Part shown: piece by piece, positions 44,136-53,132 of the stretch
Layout: the number at the start of each line of letters is the position of its first letter
How positions within the stretch are numbered: position 1 is the first letter of the stretch
DNA from: Planctomycetaceae bacterium
GTDB lineage: Bacteria > Planctomycetota > Planctomycetia > Planctomycetales > Planctomycetaceae
Assembly: GCA_024742875.1 (NCBI GenBank)
Contig: JANSXP010000003.1
Span: 124,001-188,000 of the forward strand
Reading direction: 5' to 3'
DNA: 64,000 nt
The notes under the pieces: generated by a model
Databases searched by the model: none
What the model saw: the letters and a program-made list of their open reading frames with translations, nothing else
What the model was told of the DNA's origin: nothing
Program-made: the position numbers and the translations under genes

Positions 44136-45620
44136 ATGAACGATCACAAACAACATCTCCCGGCGCGAGGCTGCCGCAGGCTGATATTTTCGCTGACGAT
44201 TCTGGCCGCACTGGCGCCCCGTTCTCTGCCCGCAGACAAACAAGCCCGGCCCAACGTGCTGTTCATCGCCATCGATGATCTGAATGACTACGCACTCGGA
44301 CTCAACGCCGAGTTTCGTGCCGCGACACCGCACATGGAACGGCTCGCCCGGCGCGGCACACTGTTCACGAATGCTCACTGCGCGGCTCCGGCCTGCAATC
44401 CGTCTCGAGTCAGCGTGATCACAGGAGTATCGCCATCGACCAGCGGGGTCTACATCAACCGGGACGACTGGCGTGAGAACGCCCGCCTGAAATCCGTCAC
44501 GACGCTGCCACAGCACATGAGAAACCACGGTTACCGGGTGATCGGCGGTGGCAAACTGTACCACGCAGCCAACCTGTCCCAGCAGGGGCTGGAAGGATAT
44601 CTCGATCCGCGGCCATGGCATGAGTACTTCCCGTCAACCACTCGCCAGCTGCCCGACGCTTTCATTCCTTCCGGGCACTCCAGAAACGGGTCCAACCGCT
44701 TCTACGGTGGTCGCTTTGACTGGGATGCGCTCGACATTTCCGACGCAGAGATGGGCGACGGGCAGGTTGTGGCATGGGCAGAACGGCAACTGTCCAAGGC
44801 ACACGATGCGCGCCTGTTTCTGAGCGTTGGCATCTACCGTCCACACATCCCCTGGTACACGCCGGCCCGCTGGTTTGACAAAACCCCGCGTGATCAGATC
44901 AAACTCCCGGAAGATCCGCGGCGGGACGTGCAGGATGTGCCCGAGACGGCCGTCGACTCCACAAAACAGCAGTGGCATCAGTGGCTGGCGGACAACGGAA
45001 AGTGGAAGGACGCCACGCACGCTTATCTGGCGTCGGTGCGCTTCGCCGACGCCATGGTTGGGCGACTCATCGCAGCGCTGGATGCCAGTCCTCTGGCAGA
45101 CAACACAATCATCGTGCTGTGGTCTGATCACGGCTACCATCTGGGTCACAAACAGCACTGGGAAAAACGCGTCCTCTGGGAACAGGCCACTCATGTGCCG
45201 CTGATTGTCGTGGACTCCCGAATCCCGGCCAGTGCGAACCAACGATGCAACACTCCCGTCAGCCTGCTTGATTTATACCCCACCCTCTGTGACCTGTGCT
45301 CACTTGATCGTCCAGCGCATCTGGAAGGGGAAAGCCTGAAACCGTGGCTGCAAAGTGCGGACCGGGCGTCCCGCCGCGCCGTCGTGACAACTTACCAGTT
45401 CAACAATCACTCCATCCGTTCTCGTCACTGGCGCTACATTCGCTACGCTGACGGCAGCGAAGAGCTGTACGACCATCGCATTGATCCGGGGGAGCGCCGC
45501 AATGTGGCAGCAAGGAGTGCGTCGGCGGACGTCATCCGGCGACTGGCCGCGTTTCTGCCGGAATACAACGCTCCGCAGAAAAACGTAAGACGTTTGAATG
45601 CCGGCGGCACAAAAAAATGA
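44136..45620 (+). CDS. Exported sulfatase, iduronate-2-sulfatase-like
   Basis: 494 residues from the ATG at 44136, which gives a basic N-terminus and a signal segment ending near residue 33. The sulfatase signature is C87-N-P-S-R, so Cys is the residue to be converted to formylglycine. N-V-L-F-I-A-I-D-D-L-N-D is the N-terminal metal site, and W-S-D-H-G-Y-H-L-G-H-K-Q-H-W-E-K is the C-terminal one; the last is typical of iduronate-sulfatase-like enzymes. It is likely to remove sulfate esters from marine polysaccharides. No maturation enzyme lies in the window. Confidence 0.92.
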   Translation: MNDHKQHLPARGCRRLIFSLTILAALAPRSLPADKQARPNVLFIAIDDLNDYALGLNAEFRAATPHMERLARRGTLFTNAHCAAPACNPSRVSVITGVSPSTSGVYINRDDWRENARLKSVTTLPQHMRNHGYRVIGGGKLYHAANLSQQGLEGYLDPRPWHEYFPSTTRQLPDAFIPSGHSRNGSNRFYGGRFDWDALDISDAEMGDGQVVAWAERQLSKAHDARLFLSVGIYRPHIPWYTPARWFDKTPRDQIKLPEDPRRDVQDVPETAVDSTKQQWHQWLADNGKWKDATHAYLASVRFADAMVGRLIAALDASPLADNTIIVLWSDHGYHLGHKQHWEKRVLWEQATHVPLIVVDSRIPASANQRCNTPVSLLDLYPTLCDLCSLDRPAHLEGESLKPWLQSADRASRRAVVTTYQFNNHSIRSRHWRYIRYADGSEELYDHRIDPGERRNVAARSASADVIRRLAAFLPEYNAPQKNVRRLNAGGTKK

Positions 45621-45653
45621 TGGCCCGCTGCCCACCATCAGTCGTCGTCATGA

Positions 45654-46571
45654 TCAGCAGAGGCCGCCAGCCATCCGCACAGCGCCGGCCACCGGCTGTT
45701 CGACCAGCACGGCGCCTCGGCTGTCTGCTCGCTGCAGCAGAGTTAACAACTGCTGTCGGAATTCCGGCTGGTGAATGAGCACACCCCCCGTCATGGCCAG
45801 CACACAGTCATCCGCCAGTGCGAGCCGCTCGGTGACCGTGGTCACCATGGTGGCCAGATGGCCGGCCGCCGTGCTGATGACCGACTGAGCGACATGATCG
45901 CCCTGTGCGGCGCAGTCAAAAACGACGGCCGCCAGGCGGGCGATTTCGGACGGTGACTGGCTGCCTGCGGGAATCACTGACACCAGCTGGCTGGCCGTCT
46001 GCAATTGCAGGGTGTTCAGCAGCTCGCTCAGAAGTCGCGTCTCCGGTCGGCGTCCATCGGCCATCTGTGTCGCCTGCTGCAGTGCGGAACGGGCGATCTG
46101 ATAGGCGCTGCCTTCATCGCCCAGAACGTGGCCCCATCCGCCCGTTCGACAGGTCTCTCCCGCTGAATTGCGTCCCCAGGCCAGCGAACCGGTGCCCGCG
46201 ATCACCGCCACGCCCGTCTGATCCGCAGACGCAGCCGCCAGCACAGCCTCCACGTCCGTTCTCACGATGGCGTCTGAGGCCACCGACAGCGACTGAATCC
46301 ACTCGTGCAGGCGGACTCGGTCAGCTTCCCGCCCCGCACCGGCAGCACACAGACACACGGCGCGAACCTGCCCGCTGACGCCAGTCCGAACGGCATCCAG
46401 CGCCTTTCGAATGCTGGTGGTCGCAACCGTGAAACCGGCAGAACGCAGATTTCCCGGACCAGCCACAGCAGTGGCCAGCGGAACGAAGGGCCAGGGCGCG
46501 GCGGCGGACGCCAGCCACGCGACCGTACTGGTTCCGCCTGCGTCGATGCCGATGACGTATTCTGTCGCCAT
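45654..46571 (-). CDS. BadF/BadG-type amino-sugar kinase
   Basis: 305 residues of the ASKHA fold: I-G-I-D-A-G-G-T-S-T phosphate-1 motif at the start, V-I-A-G-T-G-S-L-A-W-G and G-G-W-G-H-V-L-G-D-E-G-S-A-Y phosphate-2 region. This matches N-acetylglucosamine kinases, and the Clostridium MurK enzyme that phosphorylates both MurNAc and GlcNAc is of this type. It lies 14 bp downstream of murQ on the same strand, so phosphorylation of MurNAc ahead of MurQ action is the best guess. Confidence 0.85.
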   Translation of the reverse strand: MATEYVIGIDAGGTSTVAWLASAAAPWPFVPLATAVAGPGNLRSAGFTVATTSIRKALDAVRTGVSGQVRAVCLCAAGAGREADRVRLHEWIQSLSVASDAIVRTDVEAVLAAASADQTGVAVIAGTGSLAWGRNSAGETCRTGGWGHVLGDEGSAYQIARSALQQATQMADGRRPETRLLSELLNTLQLQTASQLVSVIPAGSQSPSEIARLAAVVFDCAAQGDHVAQSVISTAAGHLATMVTTVTERLALADDCVLAMTGGVLIHQPEFRQQLLTLLQRADSRGAVLVEQPVAGAVRMAGGLC

Positions 46572-46585
46572 GAGTGATCTGTCGC

Positions 46586-47509
46586 TTAGGAGTGATCTGC
46601 CTGAAGGGCCACACGCAGCTGGCCGCCGGCCCGCTCAAGTGCACTGCGGGCGGCTTCCGGCGCGAGGCCACACCGCACGCACACAACAGTGGTTTTCAGT
46701 TCTCCGTCGCAAGCCTGCAGATGGGGCTCCACATCCACTTCCGACAGTCCGGTCAGTCGAGCGGCCAGCCTCCGCGCACGCGCAGTCAGCTTGGTGTTGG
46801 TGGCCCGCAGATCGACCATAAGGTTCCCGTACGTTTTGCCCAGCCGCACCATCGTGCCGGTCGTGAGCATGTTGAGTACCATCTTGGTGGCCGTTCCGGC
46901 TTTCAACCGTGTCGACCCGGTGATGACTTCCGGTCCCACCACCGGCGTGATCATGACATCAGACACGGCCTCCAGTGGGCAATCGGCATTGCACGCCAGT
47001 CCCACAGTCGCGGCGCCGATGTCCTGAGCGTGCTGCAGCCCGCCAATCACATAGGGCGTGCGGCCGCTGGTCGCAATGCCCACGAGAACATCCGCCGCAG
47101 ACAGCTGATGCGACTGCAAATCCCTGACGGCTGTTTCCGGCTGATCCTCGATACCTTCGGCCGCACTGTGCAGCGCCTCATAGCCTCCGGCAATCACGCC
47201 GACCACCAGTTCTGCGGGCGTATTGAAGGTGGGTGGGCATTCAGACGCATCCAAAACGCCCAGCCGCCCCGACGTTCCGGCCCCCAGATACAGCAGCCGG
47301 CCCCCCTGGGACAGTCGTGCGGTGATCACGTCAATCGCCTCGGCAATCCGTGGTGCCTGATCGGCGACCGCAGTCGCCACCTGAGCATCTTCTGTGTTCA
47401 TCAGCCGCACAATCTGCAGCGATGACAGGGTGTCAATCTGCTGCGATGCCGGATTCTCGGCTTCCGTCGTCAGACTTCCCAGCGGCCGTTCAGTCTCGTT
47501 CGAGTTCAT
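46586..47509 (-). CDS. murQ: N-acetylmuramic acid 6-phosphate etherase
   Basis: 307 residues, the usual MurQ length. It cleaves the lactyl ether of MurNAc-6-phosphate to give GlcNAc-6-phosphate. Family marks are T-E-x-x-N near the N-terminus, the SIS domain with Y-L-G-A-G-T-S-G-R-L-G-V-L-D-A-S-E-C-P-P-T-F, and S-T-R-L-K-A-G-T-A-T-K-M-V-L-N-M. It is transcribed with the kinase gene and is divergent from the symporter/NamZ pair, forming a complete salvage set for peptidoglycan amino sugars. Confidence 0.95.
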   Translation of the reverse strand: MNSNETERPLGSLTTEAENPASQQIDTLSSLQIVRLMNTEDAQVATAVADQAPRIAEAIDVITARLSQGGRLLYLGAGTSGRLGVLDASECPPTFNTPAELVVGVIAGGYEALHSAAEGIEDQPETAVRDLQSHQLSAADVLVGIATSGRTPYVIGGLQHAQDIGAATVGLACNADCPLEAVSDVMITPVVGPEVITGSTRLKAGTATKMVLNMLTTGTMVRLGKTYGNLMVDLRATNTKLTARARRLAARLTGLSEVDVEPHLQACDGELKTTVVCVRCGLAPEAARSALERAGGQLRVALQADHS

Positions 47510-47591
47510 GTTTTCGTTGCGTTATCATCAGACTCACGTTGATTGAAAAGGCACAACGGGCACCGTCTTTTCTTCCGCTGCGGGCAGCCGT

Positions 47592-49178
47592 TTGCAATTC
47601 GCCTGTCCGTCGCCGCCAGATCCCTCGCAACCTCCCCTGCAACTTCCTGCCAACTCTCGCCCCGTCCTGTCAGAACTGCTGGAGTCCACACAGTTGACCA
47701 TTGACCTGGGATTTATCGATGCCACCGTCATGGTGATCCTGATCGCCATCTCTCTGGCGATTGGCATGTGGTCGAGCCGCAAAAACAGCGACGTGGAATC
47801 TTATCTGGTCGGCGGCCGATCTCTCCCGTGGTGGGCCATCCTCGGATCCATTGTGGCAACAGAAACCAGCACCGCAACTGTGCTGAGCATCCCGGGGGTG
47901 GGCTACAGTGACACGGGAATGCGCTGGCTGCAGCTCGCCTTTGGATTCCTGCTGGGACGGTTCGTGGTCGTCACCGTTTTTCTGCCGCTGTACTTTCAGG
48001 GCAGGCTGCTAACGGCCTACCAGGTCCTGGAAACTCGCTTTGGCAGGGCCACCAAAACGGCCGCCGCGCTGCTGTTTCTGATGACTCGCAACCTGGGGGA
48101 TGGACTCAGGCTTTTTTTGGCCGGGGTGGTCGTGCATTCGCTGCTGGGAATCTCCTTTCCACTGAGTGTCGTGCTGATGAGTGGAGTGACCATCGTCTAC
48201 ACGTTCTTTGGCGGCCTGCGATCTGTCATCTGGAATGACTGCATTCAGTTTGTCATTTACATGCTGGGTGGTGTGGCGGCCGTCTTCATCATTGTTCATC
48301 AGATCCCAGGCGGCTGGGATCAGCTCATCACTTTTGCCGAAAACACCAATCGACTGCAGATCTTCGAGTCGTCGTTCGAGCTGTCCAGCGCGTACAACAT
48401 CTGGGCCGGGTTGATCGGGGGCGCGGTACTGACAATCGGGACACATGGCACTGACCACATGATGGTGCAGCGCTACCTGAGTGCCCGCAGCGAACGCGAC
48501 GCAGGACGCGCCGTGATGCTCAGCGCCTTCGTGGTCCTGTTTCAGTTTGCCATGTTTCTGTTCATCGGCGTGCAGCTGGCCTGTTTTTATTCGCTGGATG
48601 GAAATATGGCGCCCGCCAAATCCGATCAGGTTTTCGCCCATTTTCTCGTCAACCACTTTCCACAGAATACGGGGCTGACGGGGTTGATGCTGGCCGCCAT
48701 CCTCGCGGCCGCCATGTCCACACTCTCCAGCTCGCTCAGCGCGTCCGCATCGTCCGTGCTGAACGATCTGTATGTGCCCAGCTGTCGCACGCCACCCAGC
48801 GACCAGCGCCAGCTGCAGCTGTCGCGCTGGCTCACACTGGCTTTTGGAGTGCTGCAAATGGCCATCGGTATCTTCGCAATGTCGCTGGCGGATACCGTCG
48901 TCAACAACGCGCTGACGATTGCCGGATTTTCGGCCGGCCTGCTGCTGGGCGTCTTTTCACTGGGCGTCCTTGTTGATCGCGCGGGCGAGGCCTCGGCGTT
49001 GAGCGGTCTCACCGTGGGGCTGATTGTCTTAAGCGTCGTCAAATTTGGGCTCAAAGACGAGTCGGGGGGAAGTGTCGTGGCGTGGCCATGGCTGGCGCTG
49101 ACTGGAGCGACCGCCACATTCCTGACGGGACTGGCGGTTGCCTTCGTCTTTCCAAAAACAAAGGCATTAACACAATGA
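47592..49178 (+). CDS. Sodium:solute symporter (SSS family)
   Basis: 528 residues with about thirteen hydrophobic helices. SSS marks are Y-L-V-G-G-R-S-L-P-W-W-A-I, A-T-E-T-S-T-A-T-V-L-S-I-P-G and G-T-D-H-M-M-V-Q-R-Y-L-S-A-R. The polar first 35 residues are unusual, and the true start may be a few codons downstream. It overlaps the NamZ gene by four bases and is divergent from murQ. MurNAc or a muropeptide sugar is therefore the likely cargo; SSS proteins are not the common MurNAc importer. Confidence 0.88.
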   Translation: MQFACPSPPDPSQPPLQLPANSRPVLSELLESTQLTIDLGFIDATVMVILIAISLAIGMWSSRKNSDVESYLVGGRSLPWWAILGSIVATETSTATVLSIPGVGYSDTGMRWLQLAFGFLLGRFVVVTVFLPLYFQGRLLTAYQVLETRFGRATKTAAALLFLMTRNLGDGLRLFLAGVVVHSLLGISFPLSVVLMSGVTIVYTFFGGLRSVIWNDCIQFVIYMLGGVAAVFIIVHQIPGGWDQLITFAENTNRLQIFESSFELSSAYNIWAGLIGGAVLTIGTHGTDHMMVQRYLSARSERDAGRAVMLSAFVVLFQFAMFLFIGVQLACFYSLDGNMAPAKSDQVFAHFLVNHFPQNTGLTGLMLAAILAAAMSTLSSSLSASASSVLNDLYVPSCRTPPSDQRQLQLSRWLTLAFGVLQMAIGIFAMSLADTVVNNALTIAGFSAGLLLGVFSLGVLVDRAGEASALSGLTVGLIVLSVVKFGLKDESGGSVVAWPWLALTGATATFLTGLAVAFVFPKTKALTQ

Positions 49179-50365
49179 AGATCGTGGGCCTGATTCTGCT
49201 GGCCACCTGCAGCCTGCCTGCCGCAGCAGACGATGTCGTTCTTACAGGACTGGATGTTCTGCAGCGAGACCACTACCGCATCCTGCACGGACAGCGCGTG
49301 GGGCTGATCACCAATCACACCGGCTGCAGCGTGGATGGCGTCAGTGGTGTGCGGCTGCTGGCAGGCAGTGATGCCGTCAAACTCACCGCTTTGTTCAGCC
49401 CGGAACATGGATTGGAAGGCAAACTGGACATCGCGAAGATTGACGACTCGCGCGACGCCAACACGGGCCTGCAGATTTTCAGTCTGTATGGCACAACGCG
49501 ACGGCCCACGGCCGACATGCTGCAGGCTGTCGACACACTTGTGTTTGACATTCAGGACATCGGCTGCCGCTTTTACACCTACATTTCCACGATGGGCGAA
49601 GCCATGCGGGCCGCCGCCGAACACGGCAAACGATTCGTGGTGCTCGACCGCCCCAATCCCATCAACGGAATTGATATAGCCGGCCCGATGCTCGATGCCG
49701 GCAGGGAATCCTTCGTCGGCTTTCATGCGCTGCCCGTGCGACACGCCATGACGATTGGCGAAATCGCGAAGATGCTCAAAGCAGAACTGCAGCTCGATTT
49801 GGAGTTGACCGTTGTGCCGTGCGAGGGCTGGCAACGCCATGAGTTCTGGGATGCCACCGGGCTGACGTGGATCAATCCTTCGCCCAATATGCGGAGTCTG
49901 ACTCAGGCACTGCTGTATCCGGGGATCGGACTGATGGAGACGACGAACGTGTCCGTTGGCCGCGGCACCGACACGCCGTTCGAAGTTCTGGGGGCTCCCT
50001 GGATCGATGGGCGCCGGCTGGCCGCGGAACTGAATGCCCTGAATTGCCAGGGGGTCCGCTTTGTGCCCATTCGATTCACACCGGAAAGCAGCAAATTTCA
50101 GGACAGGCCGTGCGGCGGCATCAACATCATCGTGACTGATCGCGAAACGTTTCACCCTCTGCAGACAGGGTTCGCCATCGCCACATCAATCCGCAGGCTG
50201 TATCCGAGGGACTGGGAGGTGGACGGCTATCTGAGGCTGCTGGGCAACCAGAAGACGTTCAGCGCTGTCGTGGCTGGCTCTGTGGCCAGCGAAGTGCAGC
50301 AGACATCCACTGCCGGACTGGATGACTTTCGCCGTCGACGGCAGCTCTATTTGATCTACGACTGA
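49175..50365 (+). CDS. namZ: DUF1343 / NamZ-like exo-beta-N-acetylmuramidase
   Basis: 396 residues from the ATG at 49175 (four-base overlap with the symporter stop), starting with a signal peptide that ends near A-A-A-D. DUF1343 marks are V-G-L-I-T-N-H-T-G, L-F-S-P-E-H-G-L-E-G, F-D-I-Q-D-I-G-C-R-F-Y-T-Y, V-L-D-R-P-N-P-I-N-G and N-V-S-V-G-R-G-T-D-T-P-F. The Bacillus subtilis member NamZ releases MurNAc from the non-reducing end of peptidoglycan fragments. The neighbouring transporter, kinase and MurQ give this enzyme a matching context. Confidence 0.9.
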   Translation: MKIVGLILLATCSLPAAADDVVLTGLDVLQRDHYRILHGQRVGLITNHTGCSVDGVSGVRLLAGSDAVKLTALFSPEHGLEGKLDIAKIDDSRDANTGLQIFSLYGTTRRPTADMLQAVDTLVFDIQDIGCRFYTYISTMGEAMRAAAEHGKRFVVLDRPNPINGIDIAGPMLDAGRESFVGFHALPVRHAMTIGEIAKMLKAELQLDLELTVVPCEGWQRHEFWDATGLTWINPSPNMRSLTQALLYPGIGLMETTNVSVGRGTDTPFEVLGAPWIDGRRLAAELNALNCQGVRFVPIRFTPESSKFQDRPCGGINIIVTDRETFHPLQTGFAIATSIRRLYPRDWEVDGYLRLLGNQKTFSAVVAGSVASEVQQTSTAGLDDFRRRRQLYLIYD

Positions 50366-50442
50366 CAGCGCAACGGGCAGGCTGACCACTGCTTCAGCAA
50401 CGCTCCCCCTGCGCCACTTTCCCGTTTCCAATGGAGTCGACG

Positions 50443-50955
50443 ATGACCGCTCAACTGCTTCACCGCGCCCGCGTTTTGGTGCTGTCCGCAATTTTGATCG
50501 CTCTGGGTGCCCAAACGTCGTTAGCCCAAACGTCGCCGGCTCAAACGTCGCCGGTCGAGAGTCGCCCCCCAGCCAGCAGTTCTGCACAACTGGCCGACAA
50601 ACTCTTGCCACTGATTGAAAATCATGAGGGCCGCGTTGCCGTCTCAGTGCTGCATCTGAAGACCGGCGACCGCTTTGATTATCGCTCCACAGCCGTGATG
50701 CCGACCGCCAGTTTGATCAAACTTCCCCGGCGCGTGCCTGATCTCGCTCTGCCGTCGCGACAACCGGGAACTGCTGCTGGTCACACTGGGCTCCGCCTCG
50801 ACACAGAGCCGTTATGCGGATTCCCGCAATTTGTTTCGCTGGGCATGGCAGCAGTTGTCAGGACAACAGCGCAGTGGCGGGTCGGAAGCTCCCTGAATCA
50901 ATCGTACGGGCCCGACAGACTCACACCGCACCGGCTCATTCCCACGGCCGTTTAA
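50443..50955 (+). pseudogene. Relic joining a class A beta-lactamase start to an S11 carboxypeptidase end
   Basis: From the ATG at 50443 (GGAG six bases upstream) the protein has a signal peptide, a 15-bp tandem repeat coding A-Q-T-S, and then V-A-V-S-V-L-H-L-K-T-G-D and T-A-S-L-I-K, the S-x-x-K active site of class A beta-lactamases. After K-L-P the family pattern ends. One frame over, 50735-50896 reads C-L-I-S-L-C-R-R-D-N-R-E-L-L-L-V-T-L-G-S, then R-Y-A-D-S-R-N-L-F-R-W-A-W, the C-terminal end of a D-Ala-D-Ala carboxypeptidase (peptidase S11). An out-of-frame deletion between about 50729 and 50735 best explains this. The product would be inactive. Confidence 0.75.
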
Positions 50956-51560
50956 GTCATGTCCGCAGCCTGCGACGGGTTGCTCAGACTGTGAACCAGG
51001 GCCAGCGCGGCGGCTTTTGCGGCGCGGTGGTAGCGGGGACCCAGCTCCAGTGGTGTCAGGGACTCGTGATTGAAGCAGATTGAGATGACGCCGTACCCTA
51101 CCGACCGGCATTGCCGACGAGGGACAGCAGGATAAGCCTCACGCAGCAGGTCGGCGGACCAGTCGACCAGTCGATCGATCCAGCCCCGCATCCGGGTGCG
51201 AATTTCCACAGACTCGGCGCTGGCCGCGATGAGGGCTTCGAGCACCAGCAGCGATTCGGCCGTGCTGACCGTCGTGGCAGGAAACAGATAGGTCATCAGC
51301 TGCTCGATGGGAGTCAGATGCGTTGCCTGAGCCATATGATCAGCCAGCATGCGGTCGTATTTTCCAATCACGCGTTCCGCCAGCGCGTGCACGAGTTGCT
51401 CCCGATTCCCCACGTAATGCCGCAGGATGCTGCGTTTCATCCCCGCTTCTGCCGCGATGGCCTCCAGCGAACTGCCCTCCATGCCAAATCGGGCGACGCA
51501 CCGCTCAAAGGCATCGAGTATTTCTGCCGTTCTTTGTGCAACCAGGCTCGGGCGACCCAT
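50952..51560 (-). CDS. TetR-family transcriptional regulator
   Basis: 202 residues. The N-terminal HTH spans about 10-55 (I-L-D-A-F-E-R-C-V-A-R-F-G, S-L-E-A-I-A-A-E-A-G-M-K-R-S-I-L-R-H-Y-V). The C-terminal ligand domain is helical and unrecognised. The 3' end overlaps the relic at 50443-50955 by four bases. Two copies of TTGTCA-N4-TGACAA lie in the divergent promoter region with the cytochrome-like gene, so it probably controls both directions. The inducer is unknown. Confidence 0.9.
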   Translation of the reverse strand: MGRPSLVAQRTAEILDAFERCVARFGMEGSSLEAIAAEAGMKRSILRHYVGNREQLVHALAERVIGKYDRMLADHMAQATHLTPIEQLMTYLFPATTVSTAESLLVLEALIAASAESVEIRTRMRGWIDRLVDWSADLLREAYPAVPRRQCRSVGYGVISICFNHESLTPLELGPRYHRAAKAAALALVHSLSNPSQAADMT

Positions 51561-51574
51561 GACGCTTCTCCTTT

Positions 51575-51592
51575 ATTGTCACTATTGACAAT
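51575..51592. promoter_or_regulatory. TetR operator 1
   Basis: ATTGTCA-CTAT-TGACAAT is a perfect seven-base inverted repeat, 14 bp upstream of the TetR start. A second copy with the same core lies 18 bp further on. Confidence 0.75.
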
Positions 51593-51610
51593 TTATCGCA
51601 CGTGCGTATA

Positions 51611-51626
51611 TTGTCAACCGTGACAA
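51611..51626. promoter_or_regulatory. TetR operator 2
   Basis: TTGTCA-ACCG-TGACAA has the same arms and spacer length as operator 1. It is nearer the divergent gene at 51675. The centre-to-centre distance of the two sites is about 35 bp, which would allow two dimers on one helix face. Confidence 0.7.
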
Positions 51627-51674
51627 CTTAATGTTTCGCCTGTGTCGTGCCCTGCTGTTCGGAAGGATGAGCCC

Positions 51675-53111
51675 GTGAAATATGACTTTCTGCCCTTCAA
51701 GATGGCGGCAACTGCCAGTGTGTGGCTTCTGTGTGCCGGCTGGGCGACCGCGCAACCCGGCGATATCGCGGACGAGGTTTCGTACACCAATGACATTCGC
51801 CCCATTGTCAACAACTTCTGCACAACCTGTCACGCGGGTGAGGATCCGGAAGGCGACTTTGTGCTCACCAGCTACGAGGACGTGCTGCGGCATACCAAAG
51901 ACGGAGAACTGCTCAAACGTATCAACGATGTGGAAGACCCCATGCCTCAAAATGGCCTGATGCCAGCCTACATGCGACGACTGTTCAAAGCCTGGGCCGC
52001 GCAGGGTTTTATCAACAGGGGACAGTCCCGTCCGGCGACCGAACGTCAGCAGATGACGCAGTTTGAAGCGCCGGATATCACGCCGATCGACATCAATGAC
52101 CAGGGATTCGAGATGCTGGAGTATCTGCAGGGTCACTGGGTGGGGTCGATGAATCTGATGGGGCAGGACTTTGACTGGTGGGCGTTTGACTTTCGCCCCA
52201 TCGCGGCGTCTCACATTCATGCCATCTTCGAGGGAGGCACAATCGGCAACCTGTTCACGTCATTCTTTGTGACCGAGTTTCGCGGTCGCCGCACCATCAT
52301 GGCCCGCAACGGCGGGCTGCTGAATGGCATTTACCGCACCAGTTACTTTGTGCTCGACAAGGTGCAGTACGGACGCGACTGGGCCCGGTACCGCCTGGTG
52401 GACGCCCACGGAGGTGCCGACATCATGTCCATGGAACTCACGTTTCGGGGCGATTCCCTGGAGTTTCAAGCGTGGACCAGTCGCTTTGGCCTGACGGAAC
52501 CCCGCCCACACATGCACTTCAAAGGTCAGCGGATGCACGCCGAACTTGCCGCCACGGCTGCCAGCAACGTGGGGTTCCCTCGAAACGTCGTGGACTTTGA
52601 TTTCACAAAGGGACTGCCCAAACCGACCTGGGCCGACAGTTATCCGATGACCTCAGCCAGTTACATCTGGGAAGGTGGCCAACAGCCAGCGCCAACGATC
52701 GAAGAAATGGGAAAACGAGCCAAAGACCCCAGACGCATCGACCAGATGCCACACCTTTCCCGGCTGACGGTCTCCGTGCGACGCACGCCCACGACCAGCG
52801 ACAAAAAGCTGCTCGTGTATCTCTCGCGGGATCCGCTGGTGAATCCGCAGGGGACGTTCATCAAACAGTATGGCTACATCCGCGAGGACCTGCTCAATAC
52901 GCTGCTGTCGTTTCCGGAACTGGCGAAGACGCAGAGCGCCTTTACGTTCACCTATCTGCATCCCGGCGAGTACTACCTGACTGTTATTGCCGACATGGAC
53001 GACGATGGTTTTCCGTCACCCGGTGATGTCACCCACGCACGCCGCAAAGTCCTTGTGAAACCCAAGTCCCACGCGAGGATTTCCATTAGCGATCTGAACG
53101 TCGCCAATTAG
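51675..53111 (+). CDS. Exported single-heme (CxxCH) protein with unknown C-terminal domain
   Basis: 478 residues from a GTG at 51675 with GGAAGG upstream; a start at 51702 (ATG) is possible. After a signal peptide (about 1-36) a planctomycete-type cytochrome segment carries N-F-C-T-T-C-H. The middle part has E-Y-L-Q-G-H-W-V-G-S-M-N-L and looks like a lipocalin-type beta fold. The C-terminal 120 residues contain V-Y-L-S-R-D-P-L-V-N and a D-M-D-D-D-G-F-P-S-P-G-D calcium-like loop. It is divergent from the TetR gene with two operators in between. Function unknown. Confidence 0.7.
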   Translation: MKYDFLPFKMAATASVWLLCAGWATAQPGDIADEVSYTNDIRPIVNNFCTTCHAGEDPEGDFVLTSYEDVLRHTKDGELLKRINDVEDPMPQNGLMPAYMRRLFKAWAAQGFINRGQSRPATERQQMTQFEAPDITPIDINDQGFEMLEYLQGHWVGSMNLMGQDFDWWAFDFRPIAASHIHAIFEGGTIGNLFTSFFVTEFRGRRTIMARNGGLLNGIYRTSYFVLDKVQYGRDWARYRLVDAHGGADIMSMELTFRGDSLEFQAWTSRFGLTEPRPHMHFKGQRMHAELAATAASNVGFPRNVVDFDFTKGLPKPTWADSYPMTSASYIWEGGQQPAPTIEEMGKRAKDPRRIDQMPHLSRLTVSVRRTPTTSDKKLLVYLSRDPLVNPQGTFIKQYGYIREDLLNTLLSFPELAKTQSAFTFTYLHPGEYYLTVIADMDDDGFPSPGDVTHARRKVLVKPKSHARISISDLNVAN

Positions 53112-53132
53112 TCCGCGGGGGCCATCACACGT

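Noticed and set aside
48626-50155. 509-residue minus-strand open frame opposite the symporter and NamZ genes
   Set aside because: High-GC antisense frame. Both plus-strand genes have clear family motifs and a four-base overlap.
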